A stretch of DNA of 64,000 nucleotides, taken from assembly GCA_033763895.1 (NCBI GenBank), contig JANRJQ010000008.1, positions 88,865 to 152,864 on the forward strand. Direction: 5' to 3'. Each line of letters begins with the position of its first letter. Within the stretch, counting starts at the first letter, position 1. Positions 25,577 to 34,749 of this stretch are shown piece after piece. Both the position numbers and the translations under genes were made by a program. This DNA is from Chloroherpetonaceae bacterium. Its GTDB lineage: Bacteria; Bacteroidota; Chlorobiia; Chlorobiales; Thermochlorobacteraceae. The notes under the pieces were generated by a model that was not told the origin of the DNA, did no database searches, and worked only from the letters and a program-made list of their open reading frames with translations.

Positions 25577-27184
25577 TTACAAGGCCTTGAATTCGATGCG
25601 TCGATTTCTTGCACGCCCTTCCTCAGTGTTATTGTCATCAATCGGTTCATCTTGACCCGCTCCTCGAATCTGTAATCGACTTGAATCTACTTTCTTTCGA
25701 ACCAAATAGTCTTTAACTGCTTTAGCGCGGTCTAATGAAAGCTTTGCGTTTAATTCCATACCACGCTTTGCATTTTGCTCGTCCGTTTCATTCCCCCTTT
25801 TTGCCGGGCCTGTGTTATCGGTATGGCCGGAGATTTCCAACTTCAATTCTTTTCGAACATACATTTTAAGTGCAATGCTATCCAATTTTGGCAAAAATGC
25901 CTTTTCAATTTTTGCACTTCCCGTTGCAAATTCCACCTTAATGGTTAGGGTTTCGCCGGATTCGATATTTGCGATATCTTTCGCCTTTACCTCTTCAGAA
26001 AGTGTTACCGGCCCGCCGCCCCCTGTGGCAGTAAGCGTAAAGGTTGTGGTTTCATCAACTGTAACATACTTATACCCTGAAGCAGAAACTGTTCCAACAC
26101 CCGATATTGAAACGGATTCGGCATTTTTGGATTCCCATTGCAATTTTACCTGTGTCCCTTCACCACGAGCGACAATTTTCGGATAAACGGTGAATTTTGT
26201 AACGGAAACCGGTTCTTTAACCTCAACTGAAACTGTTTTGGTTACGGGCTTCCCGTCTTTTCCGGTTGCAGAAATTGTAAAGGTTTTGTTCTCTGTTACA
26301 GGCACTTCTTTCGATCCTTTTGTGGATACACCCCCAAGTTCAGCAATCATCGCCGTATCGGCACCGGTGACTTCCCAAGAAAGCGTTGCGGAAGTTTGTT
26401 TTCCTCGAACCAGCGACGAAGGCGATGCAGTGAACGACTGAATCACAGCCGGAGGCAAAACGGCGGCAATTGGTACGGGGGTCATTTCTTTAGGTGCTTC
26501 GGCAGTACTTGAATTTTCACCAAAGTAGAAATTCATTCCTAAAGTGAGCGTGAAATACATATCATTGCTCTCGTTTTGCTTATCAGTCAGAGTCGGGAAA
26601 CCGCCAACAAATGTTCCACTATAGGGAGCCGCTTCCATTCGGTCAGAAAGCAAATAGGTGTAAGTCAGGTTCGCATCAAAGCTGACCTTTTTATTCAAAA
26701 AGAATTCAAAACCGGCACCACCGCTCAGACCCAAACTCATAGACCGATCGATAAAGCGGGTGTTTTCTACCAATTCGCCGCCATTTCTTGAAATTGTGGG
26801 TGAACCGGGGAATAAAAATGAAGCCCCCACATGCGCATACGGGTTGACAGTTTCGTCAAGAAAAAAATTATACTGAATGCCAAGATTTCCAACGAGCGCT
26901 ATCTGATCACCTAATCCTAAGCGACCAAAACCGGTGTATGTTTCTTCTCTTTCAGAAAGATACAACCCTTCAGCACGTAGCCTTACATTGATTTCAGGGG
27001 TAATAAAATACTTGCCTTGAACGCCAAACGCTGCACCGGTTTTATAAGGATAATCGATTGTTGGGAAGTTCATCCCACCAAAAAAGCCAAATCCCCATTC
27101 TGCACCGCGTAGCTGCGCTTGGACTTGTGAAGTTGAAATTGCCATCATCACAAGCAAAACGAGTTTACTCACTTTTGTTTTCAT
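25577..27184 (-). CDS. OmpA-family outer membrane protein with Ig-like linkers
   Basis: A 535-residue envelope protein in four parts. It has a signal peptide (MKTKVSKLVLLVMMAISTSQVQA) and a beta-barrel of about 210 residues (WGFGFFGGMNFPTIDYP through FTLTLGMNFYFG). Two Ig-like repeats follow, each with SWEV or QWES and a [TK]FT.[ST]ATG.G motif. The C-terminal OmpA peptidoglycan-binding domain comes last (KVEFATGSAKIEKAF, then LEISGHTDNTG and GRARNRRIEFKAL). It tethers the outer membrane to the cell wall. The ATG at 27184 directly precedes the signal peptide; an ATG at 27256 would add 24 residues ahead of it. The Ig repeats between barrel and OmpA domain are less common than a simple linker. 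Confidence 0.88.
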   Translation of the reverse strand: MKTKVSKLVLLVMMAISTSQVQAQLRGAEWGFGFFGGMNFPTIDYPYKTGAAFGVQGKYFITPEINVRLRAEGLYLSEREETYTGFGRLGLGDQIALVGNLGIQYNFFLDETVNPYAHVGASFLFPGSPTISRNGGELVENTRFIDRSMSLGLSGGAGFEFFLNKKVSFDANLTYTYLLSDRMEAAPYSGTFVGGFPTLTDKQNESNDMYFTLTLGMNFYFGENSSTAEAPKEMTPVPIAAVLPPAVIQSFTASPSSLVRGKQTSATLSWEVTGADTAMIAELGGVSTKGSKEVPVTENKTFTISATGKDGKPVTKTVSVEVKEPVSVTKFTVYPKIVARGEGTQVKLQWESKNAESVSISGVGTVSASGYKYVTVDETTTFTLTATGGGGPVTLSEEVKAKDIANIESGETLTIKVEFATGSAKIEKAFLPKLDSIALKMYVRKELKLEISGHTDNTGPAKRGNETDEQNAKRGMELNAKLSLDRAKAVKDYLVRKKVDSSRLQIRGAGQDEPIDDNNTEEGRARNRRIEFKAL

Positions 27185-27530
27185 ACAATATTTATTAATC
27201 TGTGAAAAATAAAATAAATCGTAAAAACCTAACCGGATTGAAGTATTCATTGCCAAGTTTTTTTACAAGCCAATAGACTTCGATTATCCTATTTCAAAAC
27301 TTTAGAGGTGTCAATCCAAGAACCTCCTCAAAAGCCGCGCGAATTTAGAGAAAAACACACTTAAACGGAAAACTTTTTCACCCTTGGGGTTGGTTGCTCG
27401 AGTTGAATATTCGAATCCCTACATTTTTCCACGAAAAAGCATCAAAAAATATCCCGTTTTATTGGAAGGGTTTGAAATAAGTTTATCTTAATGAAAAAGA
27501 AATTCTTGAGAATATTTTTTATTTAATCCT
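27185..27530. other. Divergent intergenic region between OmpA-family and renalase-like genes
   Basis: These 346 AT-rich bases should hold promoters for both divergent genes. I see no tRNA-like fold, no strong hairpin and no coding frame of note. Individual promoter boxes cannot be assigned with confidence. Confidence 0.4.
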
Positions 27531-28514
27531 GTGCCAATTTCTTCTGTTATTATCGTTGGAGCGGGAATAAGCGGTCTTTTGGCCGGCACGGTTTTGCAAA
27601 AAAACGGTATTCAAGTTACCCTTATTGATAAAGGCCGTGGTGTCGGTGGAAGGCTTGCAACACGGCGGATGGATGAAAGGATCTTTGACCACGGCGCCCA
27701 ATATTTTACCGCCCACGACTCGCGTTTCCAAAAGTTTATTGATGAACTTCTGGAATTGGGAATTATTCGAGTTTGGACGCGTGAATTCCACTCAGGAACC
27801 GCGAACTCATTTATGAGCGATAACCCGCGATACATTGCCCCTCAAGGGATGACCGCAGTTGCAAAGCATTTTGCGAAATTCCTTGATGTGAGAACCTCTG
27901 AACAAGTTGTTTTTGTTTCTCGAAATAAGCATTCTTGGCAAGTTGAAACTGAAAGCGGCCTGACTCTTTCGGCAGATGCCTTAATTCTTACGCCGCCTTT
28001 ACCGCAATCTTTGGCTCTCCTTCAAACTGCAAATTTTGAACTTGACCCCATTCATCGTGAAGAGCTGCAACGAATCACTTATCAAGCCTGCTTTTCGCTA
28101 TTGGTATCAATGAATGAAACAAGTCAAATACCTTCTCCCGGTGGGATTTGGTTTACCACCGACCCTAAAATTAAGTGGATAGCCGATAATTATATGAAAG
28201 GAATTTCTCCTTCACCTTGTATTACCGTACAATCAAGCGGAGAATTTGCTTTGAATTTTTGGGAAACGCCGGATGAAGAAATAGCGAATGAACTGCTTTC
28301 AGCAATAAAACCTTATGTGAATGGGAGTGTATTGCGTTACGAGCTTAAGCGCTGGCGCTACGCCTTTGCATCAACATTTTATCATGCCCCCTACGAAATT
28401 TTAAACTCGGATCCCCCGCTCGCTTTAGCCGGAGATGCCTTTTATGCGCCAAGGGTCGAGGGTGGTGCAATCAGTGGAATCTCTGTCGCAGAAGCACTTC
28501 TAAAACTTCCTTGA
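27531..28514 (+). CDS. FAD-dependent oxidoreductase, renalase/amine-oxidase-like
   Basis: A 327-residue flavoprotein. The N-terminus has the dinucleotide-binding fold SSVIIVGAGISGLLAGTVLQ (about 4-23) and then GRGVGGRLATRR and FDHGAQYFTAHD, hallmarks of the renalase-like NAD(P)/FAD oxidoreductases. The C-terminal FAD-contact motif is LALAGDAFYAPRVEGGAISG. The start is GTG at 27531. It is cytoplasmic by appearance. Renalase relatives oxidise aberrant NAD(P)H isomers, but the substrate here is inferred only from family. It is convergent with panC. Confidence 0.82.
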   Translation: MPISSVIIVGAGISGLLAGTVLQKNGIQVTLIDKGRGVGGRLATRRMDERIFDHGAQYFTAHDSRFQKFIDELLELGIIRVWTREFHSGTANSFMSDNPRYIAPQGMTAVAKHFAKFLDVRTSEQVVFVSRNKHSWQVETESGLTLSADALILTPPLPQSLALLQTANFELDPIHREELQRITYQACFSLLVSMNETSQIPSPGGIWFTTDPKIKWIADNYMKGISPSPCITVQSSGEFALNFWETPDEEIANELLSAIKPYVNGSVLRYELKRWRYAFASTFYHAPYEILNSDPPLALAGDAFYAPRVEGGAISGISVAEALLKLP

Positions 28515-28547
28515 TTACTTCCATTTAAAGGAAAACTAAACGATTGG

Positions 28548-29399
28548 TTAGGCGGTAAAGAAAAGATTGTCCAATAGCCTCACCCCTTCAACTCTGACCG
28601 TAACCAGCAAAACATATTCTACACCCTTTTCTAACTTTTCGGGCGTTTGGAAATCGTTTAATCGAACAATGTCGAGATAATCAATTGTCAGTTTCGAGAA
28701 AGTTTTCAATTCGCTTTCTACCGCAAGGAGCAACTTTTCCATATCTCGCTCTCCGGAATCAATTGAATGCTTTGCGTTGAAAATCGCCTTCGAGATGACC
28801 CCCGCTTGTTGCCGTGACTCCTCAGTTAAATACATATTTCTTGAACTCATCGCCAGCCCATTCGGTTCGCGCACTATTTCCCCGCCAAGAATTTCAATAT
28901 CAAGATTTAAATCTTCGGTCATTCTTTTGATCACCGCAAATTGCTGTGCATCCTTTTTTCCGAACACCGCAACTTCAGGCATCACCGTTCCAAAAAGTTT
29001 CATCACAACGGTTGAAACCCCGCGAAAATGACCGGGTCGAATGGCGCCCTCAAAACGCTCCGTGAGGCCTTCAACTGAGACAAAGGTTTGGTGAGACTCT
29101 GCGTAAAAGTCGCTTGCTTCCGGCAAAAAAAGAACATCGACTCCTGCATTTTCAGCAAGCGCGGTATCTTTCTCTATCGGGCGTGGGTATTTTGAAAAAT
29201 CTTCATTCTTGCCGAATTGTAACGGGTTTACAAAAATCGACAATACAACAAGGTTCGCGCGAGTCTTAGCGAGGCTAATCAAACTTAAGTGCCCTTGATG
29301 CAATGCACCCATTGTTGGCACAAACCCAATCGTTTTGCCCCTTCGCCTCTCATTTCGCGAAAATTGTTGCATTTCAGCCGAACCTTTAATAATGTTCAT
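28548..29399 (-). CDS. panC: Pantothenate synthetase
   Basis: A 283-residue ligase joining pantoate and beta-alanine with ATP, in vitamin B5/CoA synthesis. Seen: FVPTMGALHQGHLSLI with H34 and H37 of the nucleotidyl-transferase HxGH signature, IFVNPLQFGKNEDFSKYPR, VFGKKDAQQFAVI, and LAMSSRNMYL of the KMSKS-like loop. The length is typical. It lies 18 bp downstream of rsmI on the same strand and is probably co-transcribed with it. panB and panD are not in the window. Confidence 0.96.
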   Translation of the reverse strand: MNIIKGSAEMQQFSRNERRRGKTIGFVPTMGALHQGHLSLISLAKTRANLVVLSIFVNPLQFGKNEDFSKYPRPIEKDTALAENAGVDVLFLPEASDFYAESHQTFVSVEGLTERFEGAIRPGHFRGVSTVVMKLFGTVMPEVAVFGKKDAQQFAVIKRMTEDLNLDIEILGGEIVREPNGLAMSSRNMYLTEESRQQAGVISKAIFNAKHSIDSGERDMEKLLLAVESELKTFSKLTIDYLDIVRLNDFQTPEKLEKGVEYVLLVTVRVEGVRLLDNLFFTA

Positions 29400-29417
29400 A
29401 ACAGATTAGATTGCGGT

Positions 29418-30179
29418 TTATTCGTCAATGTCTTCTTCTGTCTTCATACCAAGCGATTCTGAAGTGTCCATTTCATTATCATTTTTTCCGGCAACAATCA
29501 ACACAAATTCGCCCAGCGTTTTTTTGGACGAAATTGCAGAGGCTAATTCGCTTGCTTTACCGATGCGGATTTCCTCGAATTTTTTGGTCAGTTCTCTTGC
29601 AATCATCACATCACGATTCCCAAAAAAACGGTCGATTTCCTCCAAAAGTCGCATCACACGATGCGGAGATTCATAAAAAACAATAGCTGATTCTAACCCT
29701 GCAAGCAATTGCAAACGTGTTTGCCGACCCTTTTTGTGGGGCAAAAATCCCTCGAATGTGAATCGATTGCACGGGATAGGGCATGCCGAAAGTGCCGCAA
29801 CCGCTGCTGAGACTCCCGGAATCGGAATGACACGGAGATTTCGTTTGTGGGCTTCGCGAATAAGAATAAAGCCGGGGTCAGAAATTGACGGGGTGCCGGC
29901 GTCGCTGATGAGTGCCGCTGCTTCGCCGTTTTCAATATGTGTTAAAATTCTTTCTGATGCTCCGCGCTCATTAAAATTATGATAACTCACCAGAGCCTTG
30001 CCCTCGATACCGAAGTGACGAAGAAGCTTTAAACTTTCACGGGTATCTTCACACGCAATTAGAGTGACGGATTTGAGGGTTTTGATTGCACGGAGGGTAA
30101 TGTCTTCGAGATTTCCGATTGGCGTAGCAACGACATAAAGCGCCGGCTCAATCTTTTCGTTCTGATTCTCGATATCCAA
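29418..30179 (-). CDS. rsmI: 16S rRNA 2'-O-ribose C1402 methyltransferase
   Basis: A 253-residue SAM-dependent tetrapyrrole-methylase-fold enzyme that methylates C1402 of 16S rRNA. Diagnostic blocks: LYVVATPIGNLEDITLRA, ACEDTRESLKLL, ALISDAGTPSISDPG, VIPIPGVSAAVAALSA and FEGFLPHKKGRQTRL. The C-terminal ~25 residues (NEMDTSESLGMKTEEDIDE) form an acidic extension, and the whole is shorter than the E. coli protein (~286). It sits directly upstream of panC and about 70 bp downstream of a DUF5683-like gene. Confidence 0.95.
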   Translation of the reverse strand: MDIENQNEKIEPALYVVATPIGNLEDITLRAIKTLKSVTLIACEDTRESLKLLRHFGIEGKALVSYHNFNERGASERILTHIENGEAAALISDAGTPSISDPGFILIREAHKRNLRVIPIPGVSAAVAALSACPIPCNRFTFEGFLPHKKGRQTRLQLLAGLESAIVFYESPHRVMRLLEEIDRFFGNRDVMIARELTKKFEEIRIGKASELASAISSKKTLGEFVLIVAGKNDNEMDTSESLGMKTEEDIDE

Positions 30180-30246
30180 TTTTTTTTCAGGTTGAATGGT
30201 TTTTGACTAATCTATTGCCTCCAAACGAACCTTCAAAAGAAAATCT

Positions 30247-31278
30247 TTAAAAGTCAATTGAAACCCGGGCTTCCGGTTGCAAATACCCCGTCATTGGATT
30301 TTGAGACATTTGAAAATAGGCTCTAACCGATTTGTTGTACTCGGCTGTGCTCCATATTGCATCAGCAAGGCTTAAGACGTGATTTAGAATAATGATGCTT
30401 ATGAATGTGGAGGCCGAACTTAAGATGTCATTGGCATTTTGACGAATTTGAGCGTACTCTTGTCCAAATAGCCCTTCATACACGGCGAAATTCGCGCTTA
30501 AACGTGACTCGTCATAATCATCCCACCCAATAAAAAAATTGTCGTATTTGCCAATAAGTTCATAATACTGTTGGGAACCAAAAGAAGGCAAGGTATGGGA
30601 GAGTGCATTCCCGTTGGAATAGAGCGCAAGTCGCTCAAACTGATTGAGCGTTCGAAAATCCTTTTGAGCAATCGCAGTTAAATCCATTGTGGCTGCTAAT
30701 TCAGAAAGCGGTTTGCCGTTTGAGGCTAAGCGAGAATCGGAAGCATAAATTGTCTTTAACCGTTCGGCATAACGAAGAGGGCTCCAGCGGTCGTTGGCAA
30801 TCGCCACAAAATTTTGTTCCGCACGATGTCCTTCATTCAGTAAGCTGATATGACGGTACCAGAGAAATCCTTCAATGGCAATAAACATCGCGGCTTTCCA
30901 ATAGCTTTCTGCATAAAGTTCGCCCAGCCCCGGCACAACCGCCGAAAAGACTGCGGCTAAAAACGGCGAGCGGAGCTTTAGTTCTCCGTCTTTTTCGCTT
31001 TCTAACGCATACCCCAAGGCAACGCGGTTCATTTCTATTTGAAGCGCTTCTTTTGTCTCATGTTGCGAAAAAGAGGCTTGATTCAACTTTTCTTTTTGGC
31101 TAAAAAACTTTAATGGCTTTTTTTTCACCAATGTTTCTTCCTCTTCATTGAATCGATAAACGGAGGTTTTTGCAAATGCCTGAAGTTTTGAAACCGGATG
31201 CATGATCGAGATAATCATAACCGCCACATAAAGAGACTTCTTAAATCCTTGAGAGCAAATCAAAGAATCTTGGTTCAT
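30247..31278 (-). CDS. DUF5683-like membrane/exported protein
   Basis: A 343-residue protein with an N-terminal hydrophobic segment (KKSLYVAVMIISIMHPV) that could be a signal. A second segment in the middle reads SPFLAAVFSAVVPGLGELYAESYWKAAMFIAIEGFLWYRH, the pattern of DUF5683 proteins (P.lGq.Y.g.ywka....). The remainder is a polar domain ending in a hydrophobic helix (ASTFISIIILNHVLSLADAIW). I chose the ATG at 31278; a frame start at 31425 would overlap the upstream kinase gene by 50 bp and places 49 unlikely residues ahead of the signal. The function is unknown; an envelope role is inferred. Confidence 0.62.
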   Translation of the reverse strand: MNQDSLICSQGFKKSLYVAVMIISIMHPVSKLQAFAKTSVYRFNEEEETLVKKKPLKFFSQKEKLNQASFSQHETKEALQIEMNRVALGYALESEKDGELKLRSPFLAAVFSAVVPGLGELYAESYWKAAMFIAIEGFLWYRHISLLNEGHRAEQNFVAIANDRWSPLRYAERLKTIYASDSRLASNGKPLSELAATMDLTAIAQKDFRTLNQFERLALYSNGNALSHTLPSFGSQQYYELIGKYDNFFIGWDDYDESRLSANFAVYEGLFGQEYAQIRQNANDILSSASTFISIIILNHVLSLADAIWSTAEYNKSVRAYFQMSQNPMTGYLQPEARVSIDF

Positions 31279-31375
31279 TTTTGAAATTCGGTTGCTTTGA
31301 AGAATCTGTTTTGAAAGGCTGTAAGAAAAGCAAAGGTTATCTTCTATGAAGGGATAAGTTTTTCCTACGGCGTTG

Positions 31376-32356
31376 TTATAGATGCTTAAGACAATCGTTA
31401 TAAAGCTTTTCTTTATCAACCGCAACAGCCCCTACTTCGGCACACACGATGCCCGCTGCGATATTTGCCATTCGAGTTGCTTGAAGAATTGGCATACCCG
31501 CAGCAAGCCCGGTAGAAAGCACACCGATAACGGTATCGCCTGCGCCAGAAACATCCGCAACTTCCAACGCCATAGTCGGAATGTGAATCGGTGATTTTTC
31601 AAAAACTGTTACGCCCTTTTCGCTTCGCGTCAGTACAATTGCTTTGGCTTTTGTTTTGGCTTGCAAGAGTTTGCAAGCTTTTGCAATGTTTTCATCGGTA
31701 TTCGAAAATTTAATCCCTAAAGCATCGGAGGTTTCTTTTAAGTTGGGCTTAAATACTGTCACGCCTTGATAAGCAAAAAAGTTATCATGTTTAGGATCTA
31801 CGGCAATGGGAATATCATTCTTTTTGGCAAATGTGATAACCTTTGTGATGAGAGACGGTGTCAAAACGCCTTTGTTGTAGTCTTCCAAAATAATGGCGTG
31901 CAAGCCTTTGGAATTTTCTTTGAGGTGAGTAAGAATCAAAGTTTCCACTTTTTGTGAAATTCCTTTTCGTTCCTCAGAGTCAATTCGGACAATATGATGA
32001 TTTTGAGCGATTACACGGGTTTTGCAGGTTGTTGGCCGAGCTTCGTCGGTCACCAAAAACTCACCGGTTAAACCCGAGCTTTCCAATTCCTGTTTTAGAA
32101 GCTGGGCTTCATCGTCTTTACCTATGACACCAATCAACATTGCTTTTGCACCTAAAGCATGAATATTAATCGCGACATTGGCGGCACCGCCTAAACGATA
32201 ACTTTGCGAAGAGACATCGATAATCGGAACCGGTGCCTCAGGAGAAATTCTGGAAACCTTCCCAAAAATGTATTTATCGAGCATAACATCCCCAATAACG
32301 GCGATGGTCAACTCTTGAAAGGACTTGAATAGACGGGAAAGTGATGACGAATTCAT
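31376..32356 (-). CDS. D-glycero-beta-D-manno-heptose-7-phosphate kinase (HldE kinase half / RfaE1)
   Basis: A 326-residue PfkB-family sugar kinase. The N-terminus matches the RfaE1 type: GDVMLDKYIFGKVSRISPEAPVPI, then RLGGAANVAINIHALGA. The ATP/catalytic motif is DVSGAGDTVIGVLSTGLA, whose last Asp is the general base. It makes heptose bisphosphate for the LPS inner core. E. coli HldE is fused to an adenylyltransferase half; here only the kinase half exists, so a separate RfaE2 gene should lie elsewhere. It is the first gene of a minus-strand run leading to rsmI and panC and is divergent from the HD-GYP genes. Confidence 0.9.
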   Translation of the reverse strand: MNSSSLSRLFKSFQELTIAVIGDVMLDKYIFGKVSRISPEAPVPIIDVSSQSYRLGGAANVAINIHALGAKAMLIGVIGKDDEAQLLKQELESSGLTGEFLVTDEARPTTCKTRVIAQNHHIVRIDSEERKGISQKVETLILTHLKENSKGLHAIILEDYNKGVLTPSLITKVITFAKKNDIPIAVDPKHDNFFAYQGVTVFKPNLKETSDALGIKFSNTDENIAKACKLLQAKTKAKAIVLTRSEKGVTVFEKSPIHIPTMALEVADVSGAGDTVIGVLSTGLAAGMPILQATRMANIAAGIVCAEVGAVAVDKEKLYNDCLKHL

Positions 32357-32470
32357 AACCTAATCTTCAAATTTGGGGCGCAATATACAATCGCTTCACT
32401 ATTACAAATATCGATTTCTCATATCAAAATGGGCAGTGTTTGGGTTCAAATAATATGCGTTTGGATTCTG

Positions 32471-32490
32471 TTGGAATATTTATATTCCAA
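32471..32490. promoter_or_regulatory. Perfect 20-bp palindrome, candidate operator
   Basis: Arms TTGGAATAT (32471-32479) and ATATTCCAA (32482-32490) form a perfect inverted repeat with a two-base spacer. It lies in the divergent region between the heptose-kinase gene (minus) and the first HD-GYP gene (plus), 154 bp before the latter. There is no T-run, so it looks like a dimeric-repressor site more than a terminator. Confidence 0.5.
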
Positions 32491-32643
32491 AAAGTAACAT
32501 TCATTTTAACACTTTTTTCTATCCGGTTTTTTTATAACCCAATAGATGATATAGGCGAATGCGTGCTCTGATTTTAAGCACCTTTGGCTTAATGCACTAT
32601 CGAATGAGGGTTATCAATTATTTAATAGAAAAAGTTGATTCCG

Positions 32644-34737
32644 ATGACAAATAAAATTCATATTCTCGATCAAGTTGGGCTTGATAATGCCGTATTGCAA
32701 CACGGTTTGATTCTCTTGAATCATGTTTTTGAGTATCATTCCCCGCTTGAGTGCAAGCATTTTTTGGAAGAAACGCTCCATTCAGATTCCTTAAGTGATT
32801 CGAAATTCTTACTTCTTGTTGATCCGTTTACTTTTCACCGTGCTAAACGGCTGGTTCCTTTCCAATTGGAAAAAAACATTGCGATTGTTGTTATTGCGTC
32901 ACATCACGAATTAGAAACTGAGTTTGATTGCACCGAGGTTTTGGGGTCAAACGAAGTGATTGATGTTGTTGAGGCACCAATAAGCCCAAATTCATTCTCA
33001 ATCATCCTTCGGCGGGCAGAGCTCCACTTTCAAAATCAGCATCGTTTTGATCTTTTGAGCCTTGATTCACTCGAGCAGAGAAATGAACTAAAAAAACTCA
33101 ACGATCTTGGGATTGCGCTTTCGGTTGAGCAAGATGTGGTGAAGCTATTGGATATGATACTGACGGTGAGTATGGAATTCACCAATGCAGACGCGGGCAG
33201 TATGTATATCGTTGAGGATAAGCAAGGTGTTCAACCTGACCCTACCAACTACTTTACCAATAAGCAGTTTCGCTTTAAGCATGCCAAAAATTTCAGCCGC
33301 GAAGTTCCATTTAAGGAAATGACTTTTCCGATTACGAGAAACAGCATCGCAGGTTATACCGCACTCTCGGCTGAAACGCTCAATTTACCGGATGTGTATT
33401 TTATTCCACAAGGCTCTGAGTTTTCATTTGGCGGAAGAGGGTTTGATAGCGCAATTAACTATCGCACAAAATCGATGCTTGTCGTGCCGATGTTGAACCA
33501 TCAAAAAGAAGTTATTGGGGTCATTCAATTGATTAATAAGAAGAAAGATGCCTCTCTTAAACTGAATACGCCGGAGGAAGCCGATTCCATCGTGATTCCA
33601 TTTACAAGAAAAGATGAACGGCTTATTTCCTCTCTGGCCTCACAAGCAGCGGTTACGCTTGAAAATCAAATTCTATTTGAATCTCATAAAATTCTTCTTG
33701 AGTCTTTTATTCGTCTTATTGCAGAGGCGATTGATAAAAAGTCGGCTTATACCGGTGGCCATTGTAACCGTGTCCCGATTCTTACCGAAATGCTTGCCAA
33801 AGCGGCGGTGGAATCAACCTCTGAACCATTTAAGGAATTTTCACTCACCTCAGAACAGTGGTACGAATTGCATATCGCGGCGTGGCTACATGATTGCGGA
33901 AAAGTCGTAACGCCTGTGCATGTAATGGATAAAGCTACCAAACTTGAAACCATTTACGACCGAATCAATACTGTCAAAGCCAGATTTGAGGTTTTGAAAA
34001 GAGATGCCCAAATTGATTACTTGACGGCACTCCAGCGAAACGGCAAATCTCACGATCAGATTGATGCCGAGTATCAGGCGACTTTGAAATCGATTGAAGA
34101 GGATTCGAAATTTATTGAGGAAGTCAATATTGGCGGCGAATTTTTAAGTGATGAAAAAATCGCTCGAATTAAGTCCATCGGTGCTCGCAAAATTAAAATG
34201 AATGGCACTGAAACCACTTTGCTCACTGAAGAAGAAGTGTATAATCTTTCGATTCGCCGCGGAACACTTTCGAATGAAGAGCGGAAGATTATCAATGACC
34301 ACATTGTTGTAACCATTGAAATGCTCGAAAAACTGCCTTTCCCACGTAATCTTTTACGGGTTCCGGAATATGCCGGAGGGCATCACGAAAAAATGGATGG
34401 TACCGGTTATCCGAAAGGGCTTACCAAAGATCAAATGTCAATTCCCGCAAGAATTATGGCAATTGCCGATGTTTTTGAAGCCTTAACCGCGGTTGACCGT
34501 CCGTATAAAAAAGGCAAAACGCTCAGCGAATCAATGAATATTATGGCCAAAATGAAAGAAGAACACCATCTTGACCCTGAGCTTTTAGACCTCTTTGTGA
34601 CCTCAGGCGTATATAAAGAATATGCTAAAAAATTCATGCAGCCTGAACTGATCGATGAAGTTGATGAAACTCGAATTCTAAACGCGAAACCGAAACCCTC
34701 AAACGGTGAGGCAAAGCGCCCTGCAATGGCTCATTAA
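32644..34737 (+). CDS. GAF and HD-GYP domain phosphodiesterase, first of a tandem pair
   Basis: A 697-residue signalling protein. Residues ~1-135 look like a degenerate receiver-like domain (KIHILDQVGLDN, LLLVDPFTFHRAKRLVPF) without the canonical phospho-acceptor set. A GAF domain spans about 155-350 (IALSVEQDVVKLLDMILTVSMEF, NYRTKSMLVVPMLNHQKEVIGVIQLINKK). The HD-GYP domain follows: AWLHDCGKVVTP carries HDxGK, and GHHEKMDGTGYPKG carries HHExxDGxGYP. Between them is an unusually long charged, coiled-coil-like insert (~100 extra residues). HD-GYP enzymes degrade c-di-GMP. I chose the ATG at 32644 over TTG at 32635. A closely similar paralogue starts 12 bp after its stop. Confidence 0.9.
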   Translation: MTNKIHILDQVGLDNAVLQHGLILLNHVFEYHSPLECKHFLEETLHSDSLSDSKFLLLVDPFTFHRAKRLVPFQLEKNIAIVVIASHHELETEFDCTEVLGSNEVIDVVEAPISPNSFSIILRRAELHFQNQHRFDLLSLDSLEQRNELKKLNDLGIALSVEQDVVKLLDMILTVSMEFTNADAGSMYIVEDKQGVQPDPTNYFTNKQFRFKHAKNFSREVPFKEMTFPITRNSIAGYTALSAETLNLPDVYFIPQGSEFSFGGRGFDSAINYRTKSMLVVPMLNHQKEVIGVIQLINKKKDASLKLNTPEEADSIVIPFTRKDERLISSLASQAAVTLENQILFESHKILLESFIRLIAEAIDKKSAYTGGHCNRVPILTEMLAKAAVESTSEPFKEFSLTSEQWYELHIAAWLHDCGKVVTPVHVMDKATKLETIYDRINTVKARFEVLKRDAQIDYLTALQRNGKSHDQIDAEYQATLKSIEEDSKFIEEVNIGGEFLSDEKIARIKSIGARKIKMNGTETTLLTEEEVYNLSIRRGTLSNEERKIINDHIVVTIEMLEKLPFPRNLLRVPEYAGGHHEKMDGTGYPKGLTKDQMSIPARIMAIADVFEALTAVDRPYKKGKTLSESMNIMAKMKEEHHLDPELLDLFVTSGVYKEYAKKFMQPELIDEVDETRILNAKPKPSNGEAKRPAMAH

Positions 34738-34749
34738 CAAGCTTTACTT

